This document shows positions 36,140 through 48,360 of a DNA stretch of 64,000 nt, piece after piece. A program made the translations under genes and the position numbers. The stretch is from Zingiber officinale. Taxonomy: Eukaryota; Streptophyta; Magnoliopsida; Zingiberales; Zingiberaceae. The number at the start of each line of letters is the position of its first letter. The first letter of the stretch is position 1. The stretch is from NCBI RefSeq assembly GCF_018446385.1, contig NC_056004.1, forward strand, positions 29,332,492-29,396,491, read 5' to 3'. The notes under the pieces were generated by a model. It searched no databases, was not told the DNA's origin, and saw nothing but the letters and a program-made list of their open reading frames with translations.

Positions 36140-36370
36140 CTTCCACTATCGGTCCCATAACATGTGAAGAGAGATAAATCACACAGGATATTTTGGTTTG
36201 CCAGACGATCTCCTAGGTGAGGGGGTTGCCTGCATGGGGCCGCTCCACAATGCCGTTGTTATTCGAACCTGAGACCCATTGGAGCAACTTCTCATCCGAA
36301 TTGGAGCAAAAAATAAAAAATTGTCACTTTAACAACCCCTCCAAGGTGGCTCCACATGTAAGTACCCCAA
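36140..36370. repeat. Old SINE-like relic, block 1 copy
   Basis: Contains GAGATAAATCACACAGG and TTATTCGAACCTGAGACC (a pol III B-box-like motif when reverse-complemented, AGGTTCGAATAA). The equivalent at about 59925-60150 is in block 2, so it predates the duplication. It shares the ATAAATCACGG phrase with the other SINEs here. The ends are not defined. Confidence 0.4.
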
Positions 36371-36410
36371 GTGGTTAAGCCATTGTTTTGATATGAGTTC
36401 AACATGATTA

Positions 36411-39400
36411 AGTTAGATCTTGTGGATTTCACTTGTGTGTCTAAGTGTATAGGTACTTAGGAAAGCACACAAACATCCAAGATGACAGAAGATATAAGCA
36501 GTGATGAAGGATGACATGAGAAGGAGATGACAAGCTTAGTGCATTCGAGAGACGAAAAATTGAGGAATAGTACTTCGGTGGAGTGAGAAAAATGCCAGGG
36601 ATACATTCAAGGGACGAGAGCCTAAAGGTTGTCTGCTCGAAGAGAAGACTGGAATTGAGTTGGGGTGAGCTTAATTCTAGGTGATCAAACAATCACCTAG
36701 ACGATTGGAGAAGAAAATGGTCAAGTCCATAATTGACCATTAATCTAGGCGCTCAGATCACTTTTAGGTGCCCGAATAGCAAGCATTCAGATATCATGCC
36801 CACATTAGTAGGAGCCGTTGCCGAAACGGATTAGGACGATGCCCATGTTAGCATATTCCAAGCGCTCGAATTACTTCCAAGCGCTTGGAGAGCGAGGAGT
36901 CATTTAGAGTCATTAGGGGACTGTTGCCAAAGTGGATAGAGGTTGACGAGTCCAAGCATCCGGAAAGTGACACATCAGTAAAATGTCAAATTGAAAACGA
37001 AGGCTATAAAAAGAAGGCTAAAGCTCAAAGTTGAAACAACACACTCATTTAATTTAACTTATTTTTAGTTCTCCAATTTAGTCTTGTACAAAATTGTTAT
37101 AAGGGACTTCTTCGTCTCTAACTTGTGTTCAAAGAAGGAGATTTTAGTAGAGTTTTTTTATAGTCTTTAACTAGCAACCTTCTAGTTGTAAGCCAAGTAA
37201 ATTCGACCTCTTCCTTTTTATGTTTATATTATTTTCCAATTAATATGTGTCCTTGCTAGTTCGTTAGTAAGAGAAATATATTGTTTTTAGCTATAGGTAC
37301 GTTATTCACCCCTCCCCTCTAGTGATCCAAACTATTTGTAAAATACCGAAAATAGGCGAATATTAATAAGGGAATTTTCTGGAATTTTTGGAAATTTTTC
37401 GGGAATTTTTCGGAGCTCATATGGATGAGTTTGCGGGGATAAAAACGGGGTCCGGGAAAGCCTGTTTAGGCTACCCTGTTTTAACGAGGAAAAGTTTATT
37501 TATTTATTTATTTATCCTTTATTTTTCATTTTCTCTTGTTTTTTTCTCCCGCGCGCTCCCCTCTTTCTCCCCTTGCCGAACCCGACGCCGTGCCCTAACC
37601 TCCTCGCGGCCGTTCCTTCTTCCTCACCCTCTGCCCCTCACGGCGACAGCATCCTCTGCCCTAGCCGACGCCACCACCGGTCGATTCCCTTCCTCGGCTT
37701 CCCTCCCTCTCGGCGTCGAACACCTCTTCAATTGCTCTTTCCCGAGCCGCACTAGGCGCCGCCACCGCCTGAGGCGAACGGAGCAGCGCCGATCCACCGT
37801 CGGCGTGCCTGTGCCCTAGCACCGACCACGACTTCTTCGGCCTGAGCGCCACTCGGGAGTCTCCTTCCAGAACAACGCCGGTGTGGCGTTGTCTTCCCTG
37901 TGCCCTAGCGCCGGCAACCATCTTCCCTCTGCTCTAGTTCCGACTCACGGTCGCCGGTGCAAACCTTCAACCAAGGGCCGAGCCGTGCCCTAGATCTGTC
38001 CTTGTGTACCACTGCCGACCGCCGGATCGGGCTGTTCCAGCCTCTCCACGCCGAGCCCTAGTTTCCCGGCGCCACTCCGATCGTCCTCTGCCCTAGCACT
38101 GGTCTGCCAGCCGTCCAGTGCCAGCCGCCAGCTTGTTATTGACCTGAGTATCTGGTATTAAGGTTTCCAGCAGCAGCTTCGTCGGGTTCTTGGTCATCGC
38201 AGGCGATTAGAGGAAGAGGTAAGGTGCTCAGGTTGTTCTGGGAATTTGGTTGTTGTTTGGATGTCGATTTCTTGAGCTTCATTTTGATCTAGACAGTGCA
38301 TTGCAGGGCGTGTCTTGATTTCCAATAGCTACCTCTGTTCCGACAGCAAGTTGTCTTTGCTATGGATTTGTTGGGCTGTGGATTAAGGTATGAAGTAGGG
38401 AAATTGATTCATGTTGTTGATGAATTAGGTATGTATTGAATTAGGGCTAAATCAAGTAAGATACTATGATTGGTTATTTTATTGCAAGCCCTAATTCGAA
38501 TGAATTAATTAGAATTGATTGAGGAGTTAAATGATCCAATTAGGGTTTATAATTGGATTTGGATTTATGTTAGTTTCTCGAGGATTTGATTTAGCTAATT
38601 AATTGGTATTTAATTAGCTAAATCTGTATACTATGTACTACAGGACTGTGACGCGAGATGAGCAACTCGACGTTGGATTTGGATCGGATGCGACCCTTTC
38701 TATTGGAGGCGGGTACCTCTTGACTTATCTTTTATGATATCGTCATTTGGATATGCATAGTACTTTATAGCTGCAAGCAATGAACATGTTTGTCTTTGGT
38801 ATGTCACTGTTTGATATCCATAGCATGTTAGGTTTGTCGTTTGTTATGTATCTGTGCTTATATCTCGTGATTTGTTACCATGAGTATCTTATTGCCATGA
38901 GTACTTTATTACCATGAGTACCTTAGTTCCTAGAGAAAGTGACATACCATGTTTTACTGAGGTTAGGACTAGGTTCTGGACTTTTGGTTTCAGTCATGTG
39001 TATCGAGACTGTCTGATACTTAGGTTTTATGCCATGACTGGCTTGTGTACCTCTATTTGTATATCATATATGATTCGTGTACCTAGACTTTGATTCTTGA
39101 TATGTGCATATTGTTGGTACATATGTTATGGAAGGAGATATGTTTAGGATCTAGGTTGCTATACCATAGAGGACCTGTATGCCCTAGATCCATGGATTGA
39201 CCTACTGATACTGTAGTACCCATTTTGTATATATGGATATAGTTATGTTGATCAGTTTTTGTTATGCATAGTGACATGCATCATGATTGCATGCTGTGCG
39301 ATTATCGGCTCCACTATGGTTGAGCCCATCGCCAGTTACATGCACACACCCCCACTCGTGGTTTAGTGGTATATCGGTGTGTGGCGGTTACTTGTTTAGC

Positions 39401-40499
39401 TCCGTTGGTCGTATGACTCGGCGTGGTAGCCGTGATCGATTCACTTCTGTTTAGCTCGGCATTTAGTGTAGCAACAGTAGTAGCCGTGACAGTGGACTCT
39501 TTAGCTCCGTTGGTCGGTGACTCGGGTGGTGGCAGAGATACCTCCCGTCATCGTCGGGAGTTGAGGCATTGAGCTCCCCATTTATGATTTGGGGTCAGGA
39601 CAGGACCGACAGCATCCCGTCCACTCGGCCACTCATCAGGAGTGTGCACAGTTGTCATAGCGCTACCCACTCGGTCTCGCCTTTTGTGTGTGAGAGGACT
39701 GACCGGCGTGACAGGACGCATCATTAGCATCATATACATTGATGTATTTATATTCTTATGATTGTGTTTCTGCGTTTGGTTGATGCGTTTTGGTTGGATC
39801 GTACTTTGACCTGCATCTGATTATTGACACTTCGGTTTGTGACCCTTTTGTCTGGATAGGAGTTCCTGGTGAGTACAGTTTCCTCAGTTACCTTTCAGTT
39901 TTGCATATTCTCTATATATGATTAGGAAGCTGTATTCCATGTTTGTTGCTGTTAGATATATCTTACTACTCATGTCCATTGGTATTCGCTGAGTTGTTGA
40001 ACTCACCCCCGTTGACACTATCTTTTCAGGTACCAGGTTATTTATGGTGTCGCTTGGAGCATCCTGTCTGCTGGTCCCCACGTCACATCAGAAGACATAC
40101 CTCCGCCTGTTTGTTATTTTGTCTTGGTATATGAGATGTATGTATTTGACTTTGTGTGTTCCGGTTTTGTGTTCAGAGTATTGATGTTGTTATGTGGTAT
40201 TTTGTATTTGTTATTGGTTGTGTAAGTCTAGCCGGCTAGCAGTTTTTGTGCTTTAGTTAGTATTGAGTTTCTGTCATTTTCGTTGTGTTGGTTTTGTTTC
40301 AGCCGTGTGGGCTGAAGATATATATATTAACTGCGTGGTGTTTGTTTTCTTTTATTGTTATTATTCCAGCCGCATGTGGCTGAGGTATATAGTGCTTGTA
40401 GAAAAGTTTCAGATTGTCCGCCGTACAGGGGAGATGCTGCCGAAATTTCTTCGGACAGAGACTCCTCCGGGGCGTGACACTATTTTTGCTGTACTAACA
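36411..40499 (+). repeat. Sirevirus-type LTR, block 1 copy, interrupted by a Gypsy solo LTR
   Basis: It is homologous to 60194-61905. The expected start TGTTAGATC is AGTTAGATC here. It ends GTACTAACA before a decayed TTAAGAGTCTG primer site. Without the insert it is about 940 bp. The leader follows to about 40820, where homology to block 2 stops. The gag seen in block 2 is missing here. Confidence 0.6.
37337..40479 (+). mobile_element. Solo LTR, 3.1 kb, Ty3/Gypsy type
   Basis: Starts TGTAAAATACC and ends GGGGCGTGACA. It is flanked by perfect CTATT at 37332-37336 and 40480-40484. Block 2 has the unbroken site (GATCCAAACTACTTCTACC). The 3' end closely resembles the LTR ending at 43473 (TCCGGGGTGTGACA), which has a primer site, so both are related Gypsy LTRs. 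A GC-rich CCCTAGC-containing segment occupies about 37550-38130. The 143-codon frame at 37388-37819 is considered chance. Confidence 0.85.
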
Positions 40500-40820
40500 T
40501 TAAGAGTCTGAATTGCTGGAAGGAGTAGTTGAGGACTGTATAATAACAAAGAGGGGATCAAGTAATGACCGAATCAAACATCCGCTCACCTAAGTTTGAG
40601 AATGAGTTCACTATATGAAAAAAGAAAATGACGATGTTTTTTAAAACTGATTCGAAATTATGATTTATATAAAACATGGTTTTGAAGTGCCCAGAAATCA
40701 GGATGGAGTAAAAATTGATGAATAACGATGGAACAACAAATAATGAGACGAATTCATGGTTAATGGTAAAATAGAGTTTCTTCTTATTGATATGTTACCA
40801 GTATAGGAGATGAATTGAAT

Positions 40821-40955
40821 ATATGAGATATGATAATTAAATAAATGAGAGTCAACTAAGAAATTACCTTATAGATTTTTTTATAAATTTTATATGAGTT
40901 ATTTTATATTTTATATGGATAAACAGGATATAAGGGCGCCTCCTTTTAGATATCT
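40821..40955. other. Short AT-rich junction between block 1 and the Gypsy LTR
   Basis: Homology to block 2 ends at about 40820, and LTR-like sequence begins near 40956. Nothing else is recognisable. Confidence 0.4.
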
Positions 40956-41979
40956 ATGAAAATCGAGAAATATTTAATTTTTAAAATTCATATTTATTTA
41001 TTAACCTTAATTCCGCCCACTCAATCTCGCGTCCCCCCCCACCCCCACACCCCACACCCCCACCCTGCCCCCCCCCCTTCCTTTCTCGGTCTCAGGACCT
41101 CGCCCCGCCGCCGACGTCGCCGACCGTCGCTGCTGTCCACCCGAGACGCCGGTGCCCCGAGCCCTACTCCACGCGCGCCGCCACCCCGATTGCCCCGGCG
41201 CATCTGCACCTATTCGCGTGAGGCCGCAGGCGACGCCGCAGCCACTGCCGTCGCGTCGCCTCTCTCCCCTCGACCTCCGTCTCTCTTCGCGGACGTCGGC
41301 CGCCCCTATCACTGCCGGCCGTGAGCACCCCTGAAGGCCAGCCACCGTCCCGAAGAGTTGTTGTTGCCCTTCCCTCGTGCTGTCGAAGCACCCAGCGCAC
41401 TCGACGCCGCCTGCCATTGCTAGAGCGCCGGTCACCCTGAGTACTGTCACCCTTCGTCAGTGCCGAGCCCATCCATTGCTCTGTCAACATAATCGCCCCT
41501 GCTGGACCTCCGCTGAAGAAGAGGAAGAAGAAGGAAAGCGTAGGGTAACAAATTCCTTTACCTAATTAGTCCTATTCATTCTATTTAGCTAATTAATCAT
41601 TGTTAGTATGGTTAACTAACTAGTTAAAGGATTAATGAGCAATTGGATTTATTTAGGGTGTCCTAATCGGATTAGGAGTAGGTTTAGTTACTCAATGTAC
41701 AGTGGAGCATCGCTATAACGTGTGTTCTGTGTTGCAGGATTCTGAGTCGAGACAAGTGTTCCGACGTGGAGACAGTTCTGGACGATCTACATTTTGAGGC
41801 GAGTATTTTCTTCCCTTGCTTTCATTAATTATTCGACCCTGGTGCATGATTGTTACGTTGGATGGTAAATTGCATTTACCTTGACTCTATTCCATTTCTT
41901 CCTTAGTTGATACTTGCTTTGCTTGATCTTTGAGTTGATCAGTTATATTCATGTAGTCTCATCTTTGCTATTCATTTCA

Positions 41980-42590
41980 TGTAGTGTATGCACGTGTATG
42001 GTGTGTACAATAGAATGCTTTTATGTTTGGTTATGCATATCATGTAGTGTACACATGTGTGTGGTGTGTACAATAGGATGATGTTTATGTTTGGTTATGC
42101 ATATCATGTAATGTACGCACATGTATGGTGTGTACGATGCTTGTCATTATAGCTTTGCATATCCTACTAGTAGTCCACACGCGTGTGGCATGTGCTGATG
42201 ATAGCCTATCCTATTAGTATTGATTGTGTATTGATGCTTAGAGTTCCTATACTTATGTGATTGGTTACCATTTAAGTAACACTTGCATTGTTTGTTTCCT
42301 GTTGACCATGTCTCCCATTTGTGGTTGAGAGTGTGATCAGGATATGTATATTGCTTAGGATGGCAATATGTTTGCTACATTGTCATTTTGGGTTGTGATA
42401 CCCTAGGCTGCCCACATGTATCCATGGTAGAGTGTTCTCCCGTAATTCGTAGCTAGATAGCTACATCCCGTCTGCCACGGGTATCCGTGGTAGAGTGTTT
42501 TTCCGTAGACAAGAACCTTGACATTTCAGACTGCCCATAAATATCAGTGGTAGAGCATTCTTCCGCAGTCCATAGCTATATAGCTAAGTA
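41980..42590. repeat. Two short tandem arrays inside the Gypsy LTR
   Basis: At about 41980-42180 a unit of about 62 bp with GCATATCATGTAGTGTACAC and GGTGTGTACAATAG repeats three to four times. At about 42410-42590 a unit of about 65 bp with GGTAGAGTGTTCTYCCGTA repeats three times. Confidence 0.7.
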
Positions 42591-42766
42591 TCTAGGTCAC
42601 TTATATTTTCTTGTGATGAAACATTGCTCTCACATATGATGATATATTGTTGTTATTTGTGTTGACACATGCTTAGGCTAAGCAGTACTCATGTTGATCT
42701 TTTCATGGCACTACTTATGGTATCATTTACAGTTGAGTAGATTAATATATAGTAGATGTATTCATG

Positions 42767-42968
42767 GTGGCAAAAGGCTATTCGCTCACCCCCATCACCT
42801 TAGCCCGTCCGTCTCAGGCCAAGAGATAAATCACGGGTGGCTACTAGCCTTGGGTAGTTGAATAGCTCGTGGGGGAGGGCAGGCACCCGAAACTAGCCGA
42901 GATTTGACCTCCAGACCTCATGGTGGCAACACCACCATGTTCTAGCCAACTGTCCGTCCCGAGGGGAC
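42767..42968 (+). mobile_element. 202-bp SINE with perfect 19-bp target duplication
   Basis: Starts GTGGCAAAAGGC and ends CCCGAGGGGAC. It is flanked by TATAGTAGATGTATTCATG at 42748-42766 and 42969-42987, identical over 19 bp. Long target duplications without terminal inverted repeats indicate target-primed insertion. GAGATAAATCACGGGTGG and GAGATTTGACCTCCAGACC are internal family signatures. No poly-A tail is visible. Confidence 0.85.
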
Positions 42969-43479
42969 TATAGTAGATGTATTCATGTGATATCTTTAGA
43001 TGGTGAGTATTTTCCTTTGAGATTGTATACCACTTGAACTCTTACATTATGTTGATCATGCACTATCTCTTCTCTATTACCCGCTGAGTCATTTGGACTC
43101 ACCACCCCATGTATATTTTATCTCCCTAGGAAGCAGATAGAGGATATATGAAGTCGCTTGTAGATTCAATCCCACTTCGTATCGAGAGTTTTATCCACTA
43201 TTGCTTTTTCTTGCATTTTTGGTTTTCCGAATATGTTTATGTGATAACTAACTTGAGTGTGGATTTTAGTCTTGTGTTAAGTTGTACCGGTACACAACCA
43301 TGTCGATTTTTTATTGGAGTGGATATGGTATATCTCTTTTTTGTGTAGTTGGTTATCTTTAACTTCTGTTGTTGATTTATTCCTATTTTGTGGTCATATA
43401 CTAGGTTGTATCAAATATTGCCAAAGGGGTTACCGTCTGTTTCGTCGGACAAGTACACCTCCGGGGTGTGACAATTTAT

Positions 43480-43491
43480 TGGTATCAGAGC
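43480..43491 (+). other. Primer-binding site, initiator-Met type
   Basis: TGGTATCAGAGC matches the 3' end complement of plant initiator methionine tRNA. It sits 6 bp after the LTR end GTGACA, giving the plus orientation. Confidence 0.9.
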
Positions 43492-43680
43492 TAGGTTTGA
43501 GAAACCTATTTTTGTGTTTTAGAGTTCGTGGTCTGTTTTCTCGATGTAACTTTTTGAGTTTTGGGACTATGCAACGGTAGAACATCTCCGAACTATAGGA
43601 AGTAAGGTATATCTCTAGTGTTGTTATACCTTTTGGATTCACTACTTTGTTTAGTTTACGGTTAGACCAGTTGAATGTCT

Positions 43681-44271
43681 ATTGGGTACTTACTGACTTG
43701 ATTTAGCATGATGACACTTAGTGAGATAGTTCACACTTGCAATCATGGTCGAAGTCGACCATGAAAGTGATCGGTTGACATTGCAGGACCTGACCCTGAT
43801 ACAGAAAATGTAGATTCTTCTAAAGCGCCGACTGATACCGAGTCAGAAAGCAAGGGTCTAAACCGTCAACCAAACCGTCAACCATTGTTGGAGATCATGG
43901 ATTACAATCTCAAAGAATACCATCAATGATACCAACCCCTGCTACTACTAGCTGGGTGAAGGATAGAGCATGCATACTATTGGATACTTACTGACTTGAT
44001 TTAGCATAATGACACTTAGTGAGATAGTTTACACTTGCAATCGTGGTCGAAGTCGACTACGAAAGTGATCAGTCGACATTGTAGGACCTGGCCCTGATAC
44101 AGAAAATGTAGATTCTTCTAAAGCGCCGATTGATACCGAGTCGGAAAGCAAGGGTCTAAACCGTCAACCATTGTTGGAGATCATGGATTACAATCTCAAA
44201 GAATACCATCAACGATACCAAGCCCTGCTACTACTAGCTGGGTGGAGGATAGAGCATGTATATTATTGTTG
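43681..44271. repeat. 298-bp tandem duplication in the Gypsy leader/gag region
   Basis: 43681-43978 and 43979-44271 share ACTTACTGACTTGATTTAGC through GCTGGGTGRAGGATAGAGCAT. Unit 1 has an extra 12-bp AACCGTCAACCA-type repeat. Both contain GATACAGAAAATGTAGATTC. It is non-coding as it stands. Confidence 0.85.
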
Positions 44272-45059
44272 TCCCCGTTAGCAAAGGACTGATTTACTTT
44301 GTTTTATGAAGATTCCGACTGATTAGATAACTCGGAAGGCACATTCGAGTATAAAACTTGCATTGACTCAGATAAGGCTGAACTTGTTGCATATCATCTA
44401 CGGGATCAGGCCGTCATCACTTGTTGATGATTTCGAGAGGCTTTAGAGAGATAGTACCTTTCTGCCTCCTGTTCTATAACTTGCCGTCAGATGTTCCTGA
44501 ACCTTAAGTTGAGCAACTGTAGTATAATGGATTGCAAGATGATGGTTAGTTGACTCGCCTAACATTGCCCCACCAAGTAGCTCAAAATCTTAACCACATG
44601 CTCATTCATCCAAGGTCTTGAAGCCTATATACGGACCATAATGTTTGACTCCTTGTCGACACTTGTCGGAAAACATATATGGGCAAGAGTATGAGAGTTG
44701 TAGTGATGCCTTCATATTAGATACTAACATCTAGCCAAGAAGATAAGAGTTATCCTTTAGACCTTGGTAGTCACACCCTCACTATTGAGCTACAAGTTTG
44801 GAAAAATGATGGAATTTGACATCATTCTAGACATGAATGGGTCATTTGTCATACTACAGTTAGACTATTGAACAAGTAGTAACCATGCAACTCCCGGACT
44901 GATTATCTTTAAAATTCGTTGAGACTAACGATGAAGGAATATTTTGTTTCGGCAATATAAGCCAAGTAATTACTATACTATCTCATGATGTCGAAGGTAT
45001 TTACTATTGTTAATGAGATTTAACAAGGATAGTACGTCACTTCTCTCCGATGTTTGTAT

Positions 45060-45170
45060 AGTTCGAGAATACCTAGATGTGTTTCTAGATGAACTCCCTA
45101 GGACTAGTGGAGTTCGTGATTGAGATATTTTCGGGCACGGCTCCGATACTTTTTTTGTAAAAAGGATGGA
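45060..45170 (+). pseudogene. Gypsy protease-RT linker remnant
   Basis: Reading across frames gives a DVFLDELPR-like stretch, then VEFVIEIFSGTAPI, the typical Ty3 sequence before the RT fingers, with stops and frameshifts. A VKRMDQ-like stretch follows. Confidence 0.6.
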
Positions 45171-45769
45171 TCAATAACTCCTTTGGTAGGAGGGTGATAT
45201 AGTTCTACATCTTGATAGTACCTAATGATCAGAGTTGGTCACTTGGAAGCTAGACTTGTGAGCGTATGATAGGGTTTCTCTCACTAAAAATATGCCGCAA
45301 CAAACTTCCCCATAAGGTATAGTCCCTTTAGTTGGTAGTTGTTCTATGTTGGATGACTTCCTTTTACTCTATTCATTGCTCAGGAAGCTAGTTAATAAGT
45401 TTGATTGATGTTGAGAATGAATTGGGATTGACTAATTTTTGTGATATGTTGTTTTCTGATGGACTATTAGTGAATATTTGATTTTGCTGGTTTGATTATT
45501 AAGAGTTGTAGTTGATAGTAACATGTGGAGTAGCATGTGGACGATATTTTCAGATTTGGTGATTTGCAGTTGGTGATTAGATTATAAACTTGGGGCCAGT
45601 GAGCTTGAGTGTACCTTGTGTGCGATTTTGATAAATCTGGTTAGTTGCGGTTGGATAACAGGATGATAAATTTGACATTTGTTTCCTTTGATAATGGAAT
45701 TTTATGGATAAATAGGTTTTGACTTAACAATGATGGGACAAAATATCGTAATGGTAAAATATCTACTTC

Positions 45770-46013
45770 CGGATATTATGCTTTCATGGGTGGAAATCTT
45801 GTAAGTTGAAGAAAAAAAATGTCATTTTTAGGTCAAGAATACAGAGAGATAGTGGAATGACAATAAGTTTGTTATCATCTTTTAAAGGAGTATGTGTTGC
45901 TATATTATGACAATAAAGCAATTATCAAAATTGCTACCTTGTGTCATAATCCAATTCAATATGATCGTACCAAGCATAAATTGATTGAATCTTTTTTAAA
46001 GAAAAAAAAATAG
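45770..46013 (+). pseudogene. Ty1/Copia RNase H remnant
   Basis: Traces of GYYAFMGGNLVS and a degenerate RSRIQRDSG (the Copia SSAEAEY region) are followed by an open stretch from 45897 reading LLYYDNKAIIKIA and HNPIQYDRTKHKLIESFLK, then TAG. These are the diagnostic C-terminal RNase H motifs of Copia elements, so a Copia fragment lies inside the Gypsy relic. Confidence 0.8.
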
Positions 46014-46116
46014 ATGATCATAGCCTAAGAATCAGCTAGAGTCGTGTCAACTAGTAAACATAGTTGCAAGTAATATATACCACATTATTTCATTTCTTTG
46101 TATATAAGATGTGTAT

Positions 46117-46651
46117 TAGGGATGACAATTTCCCCTAAATCTGACGGGGAATCCAACATCCGACCCGAATGGAGAAGGATATGGAGGAAAATTTTAGACC
46201 CGATTATAGTAATCGGATATGGGTATGGAGGCAGATGTGATAAAATCCTATATATATATATATAAGCCTCATTTGTTATTGGGAAAGAAAACACTTTACT
46301 CGTTTTCCATCTCGGAAAAAAAACTTAGTTTGCCTCTTTATTCAGTCACCAACACGTATCTCATCTCCTTTTCGACGAGAAATACTCACCCGATTGAAGG
46401 AGCGCGAGATGAGGAAGAGCAAACAAGTACATTGAAATAATTTATTATTTTTTTACAAAAAAAAGAGAACGGTAGATAGTAATAGGATGATGGGTAGGAT
46501 ATGGATACCCGATCCTCCGACGGGTATGGAGATGAGTATGAAAGTTAAATACCCGATGGATATGGGGATGAGTATGGGGATGGATACAATAAATGGGGAT
46601 GGGTACGGAAGATATCAAATCCTATCCAAATCCTATCCATTGCCATCTCTA
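46117..46651. mobile_element. 535-bp hAT-like MITE
   Basis: The left end is TAGGGATGACAAT and the right end, reverse-complemented, is TAGAGATGGCAAT. It is flanked by ATGTGTAT (46109-46116) and ATATGAAT (46652-46659), which agree at six of eight bases. TAGRGATG ends with 8-bp duplications fit hAT. The interior is rich in GGGTATGGA and GATATGGG phrases and has a TATATATATATATA run near 46250. No transposase is present. Confidence 0.65.
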
Positions 46652-47039
46652 ATATGAATGACACACATACATACACATATCCATTGATAGGAGTACACAT
46701 GTTTTAGTTATTATTTAGTGGTTTAGTAGAGATATTTTTGTAATTTTTTTATTTTCAAGTTAGTCCAGTGCGTGAAGCTCTCTCCAATACGGGGTCTCGG
46801 AGAGGGTCAGACCTCATTGGATTTATTGTACGCAATCTTATCTTGTATTGCAAAAAGGTTGTTTCCATAACGAACACGTGATGACAAGGTCATACGGTAA
46901 TAATTTTACCCTTGCGCTAAGGCTCCATTGCATTCTCATGTTTATCATATATAAGATTAATTGGATTAGGAAATTGTGTCATATTTTCTTTCACAAGATT
47001 CTTTATGCCTGATCTTAAAAATGGAAAATTGCCTTTAAG

Positions 47040-47135
47040 ACACAAGATTGACTTTATATGTGGTTAGTTATACCCTTTGGATTTTTGATCGCTCCTAGTA
47101 TCTTTATGAGGATGATGGATCAAGTTCGGAAACTT
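47040..47135 (+). pseudogene. Gypsy reverse-transcriptase remnant
   Basis: Around 47063 the frame reads WLVIPFGFLIAPSIFMRMMDQ, shortened here as WLVIPFGF, then APSIFMRMMDQ. It corresponds to the conserved Ty3 RT block with PFG and APSTFM. The catalytic YxDD region downstream is not found. Confidence 0.75.
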
Positions 47136-48189
47136 TTTTTTCCCTGTGTGACAATAGTATTCTAACGTTTGTTCGCGTGCATTCATTTAGTATGGTACAT
47201 CATTAGATATGATCTGGACTAACAACTAGTGGGATTAGATTTACCATGTCATTGGGTCGGTTTGGAGGAGGGAAGTGAGCGATATATATACATTTAAAGA
47301 AATAGCTATGGGTGATTAGTTTAGATGAGTGGCAATGGTGCAATGGTGCATGTATAAAGTTGACAGAGAGATAAGGTAGGGGAGGACTCTAACAGAGATG
47401 AGAGAATTGAGTGCATTTATTAGTGTCTAATTTCTTTTCTATCATTGTGACATTTTATAGAGAAATTTTTCCATTCGATCTTACAGAATTCTGATTGCCG
47501 ATTTGTTTCATTATTGAGTTTTTATTTTTGGATTTGATGGTCTTACCAATTCCCCATTTGTGGGGTCCTCAACTGATTCAAAGCTCATATCTCACATTAT
47601 AAAAATTATGCTCATTCTCAACCATGTGGTTTAGGTCCTCATCTAGTGCTTGGCCTATTCCTTCTATGAGTCTTCTGTTTAGTGTTAATCCTCCTTGCTC
47701 TCAAGTAGGTGTTCAAGCTCTTTTGTTGAAGTATTCCTTTGATTATTCATGTTATATTTCTTTAAAGGTTGTTAACTTCGTCTTACTATTTGACTTGTCT
47801 TCCTTGTTTAGTGAATTCCATTCTTATGGTATTGACATCTAATAGGATGAGATTCTATGTGCTAAACTATTCAGTTCCTAGTATATAATCAAATTTTGTT
47901 AATGGAATACTAGGCCTTATACCTTGGTTCTTAGTAGTAGGTACTTCAATAGATCCTTTAGCCTTAGTCACTCCCCATGAATGACAACTGAGAGGTTAGA
48001 ATCCTTATTTTGTTTTAACTTCTGTTTGTTGAGCAGGTCCTTGCTAGTGAAATTGCTATCAAGGATAGAAACAGTGTGTAACTTGATGGTGGTTAGAACT
48101 TCTATTGTTGAAATTTGTGTGACTTTATGGATGACATTTAGCCAGTATTCAAGAAGTTCTTATGTTTTTTGGTTTCATCAACTCCATCT

Positions 48190-48360
48190 CTAGTCACAGT
48201 GCAGCATGTCACCCTCAGATGGATGGACAGACGAGGCGTATCATTCTGACACTGGGGGATCTATTTAGAGCACGTGTGATGGACTTTGGAGAGTGCATAA
48301 TTCGATTTAGGTGATCATTGATCAATTAACCAAATTTGTCCATTTTTTGACTGATCCGTT
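48190..48360 (+). pseudogene. Gypsy integrase remnants in scrambled order
   Basis: 48192-48300 reads SHSAACHPQMDGQTRR and RARVMDFGE, matching the HPQTDGQ part of integrase. 48308-48358 reads VIIDQLTKFVHFLTD, which in intact elements lies upstream of HPQTDGQ. The order is reversed here, so this relic has been rearranged. Confidence 0.7.

Larger units (their letters stand above)
11697..40820 (+). repeat. Segmental duplication, block 1 (TAD3 pseudogene plus Sirevirus)
   Basis: This block aligns with 48454-62215 over long stretches. 11697-13727 matches 48454-50481 inverted. 13506-20713 matches 51177-59405 directly. 35748-37331 matches about 59434-60995, and 40485-40820 matches about 61880-62215. 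The gaps are transposon insertions private to one copy. Similarity covers introns and flanks and not only exons, so this is a genomic duplication and not retroposition. Confidence 0.9.
40956..43473 (+). repeat. 5' LTR (about 2.5 kb) of a decayed Gypsy element
   Basis: It ends TCCGGGGTGTGACA, seven bases before a TGGTATCAGAGC primer-binding site. The start near 40956 (TGAAAATCGAG) is an estimate because no second LTR is available. It contains a C-rich tract (41034-41075), a GC-rich CDS-like but non-coding segment (41090-41530), about 62-bp repeats around CATGTAGTGTACAC (about 41980-42180), and about 65-bp repeats around ATCCGTGGTAGAGTGTT (about 42410-42590). A SINE lies at 42767-42968. Confidence 0.65.

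Noticed and set aside
41007-41490. ORFs of 60-147 codons in both strands
   Set aside because: GC-rich, C-run-containing LTR sequence with no family motif; composition alone gives open frames.
46250-46265. TATATATA run as a promoter
   Set aside because: It is a dinucleotide microsatellite inside a MITE with no gene downstream.
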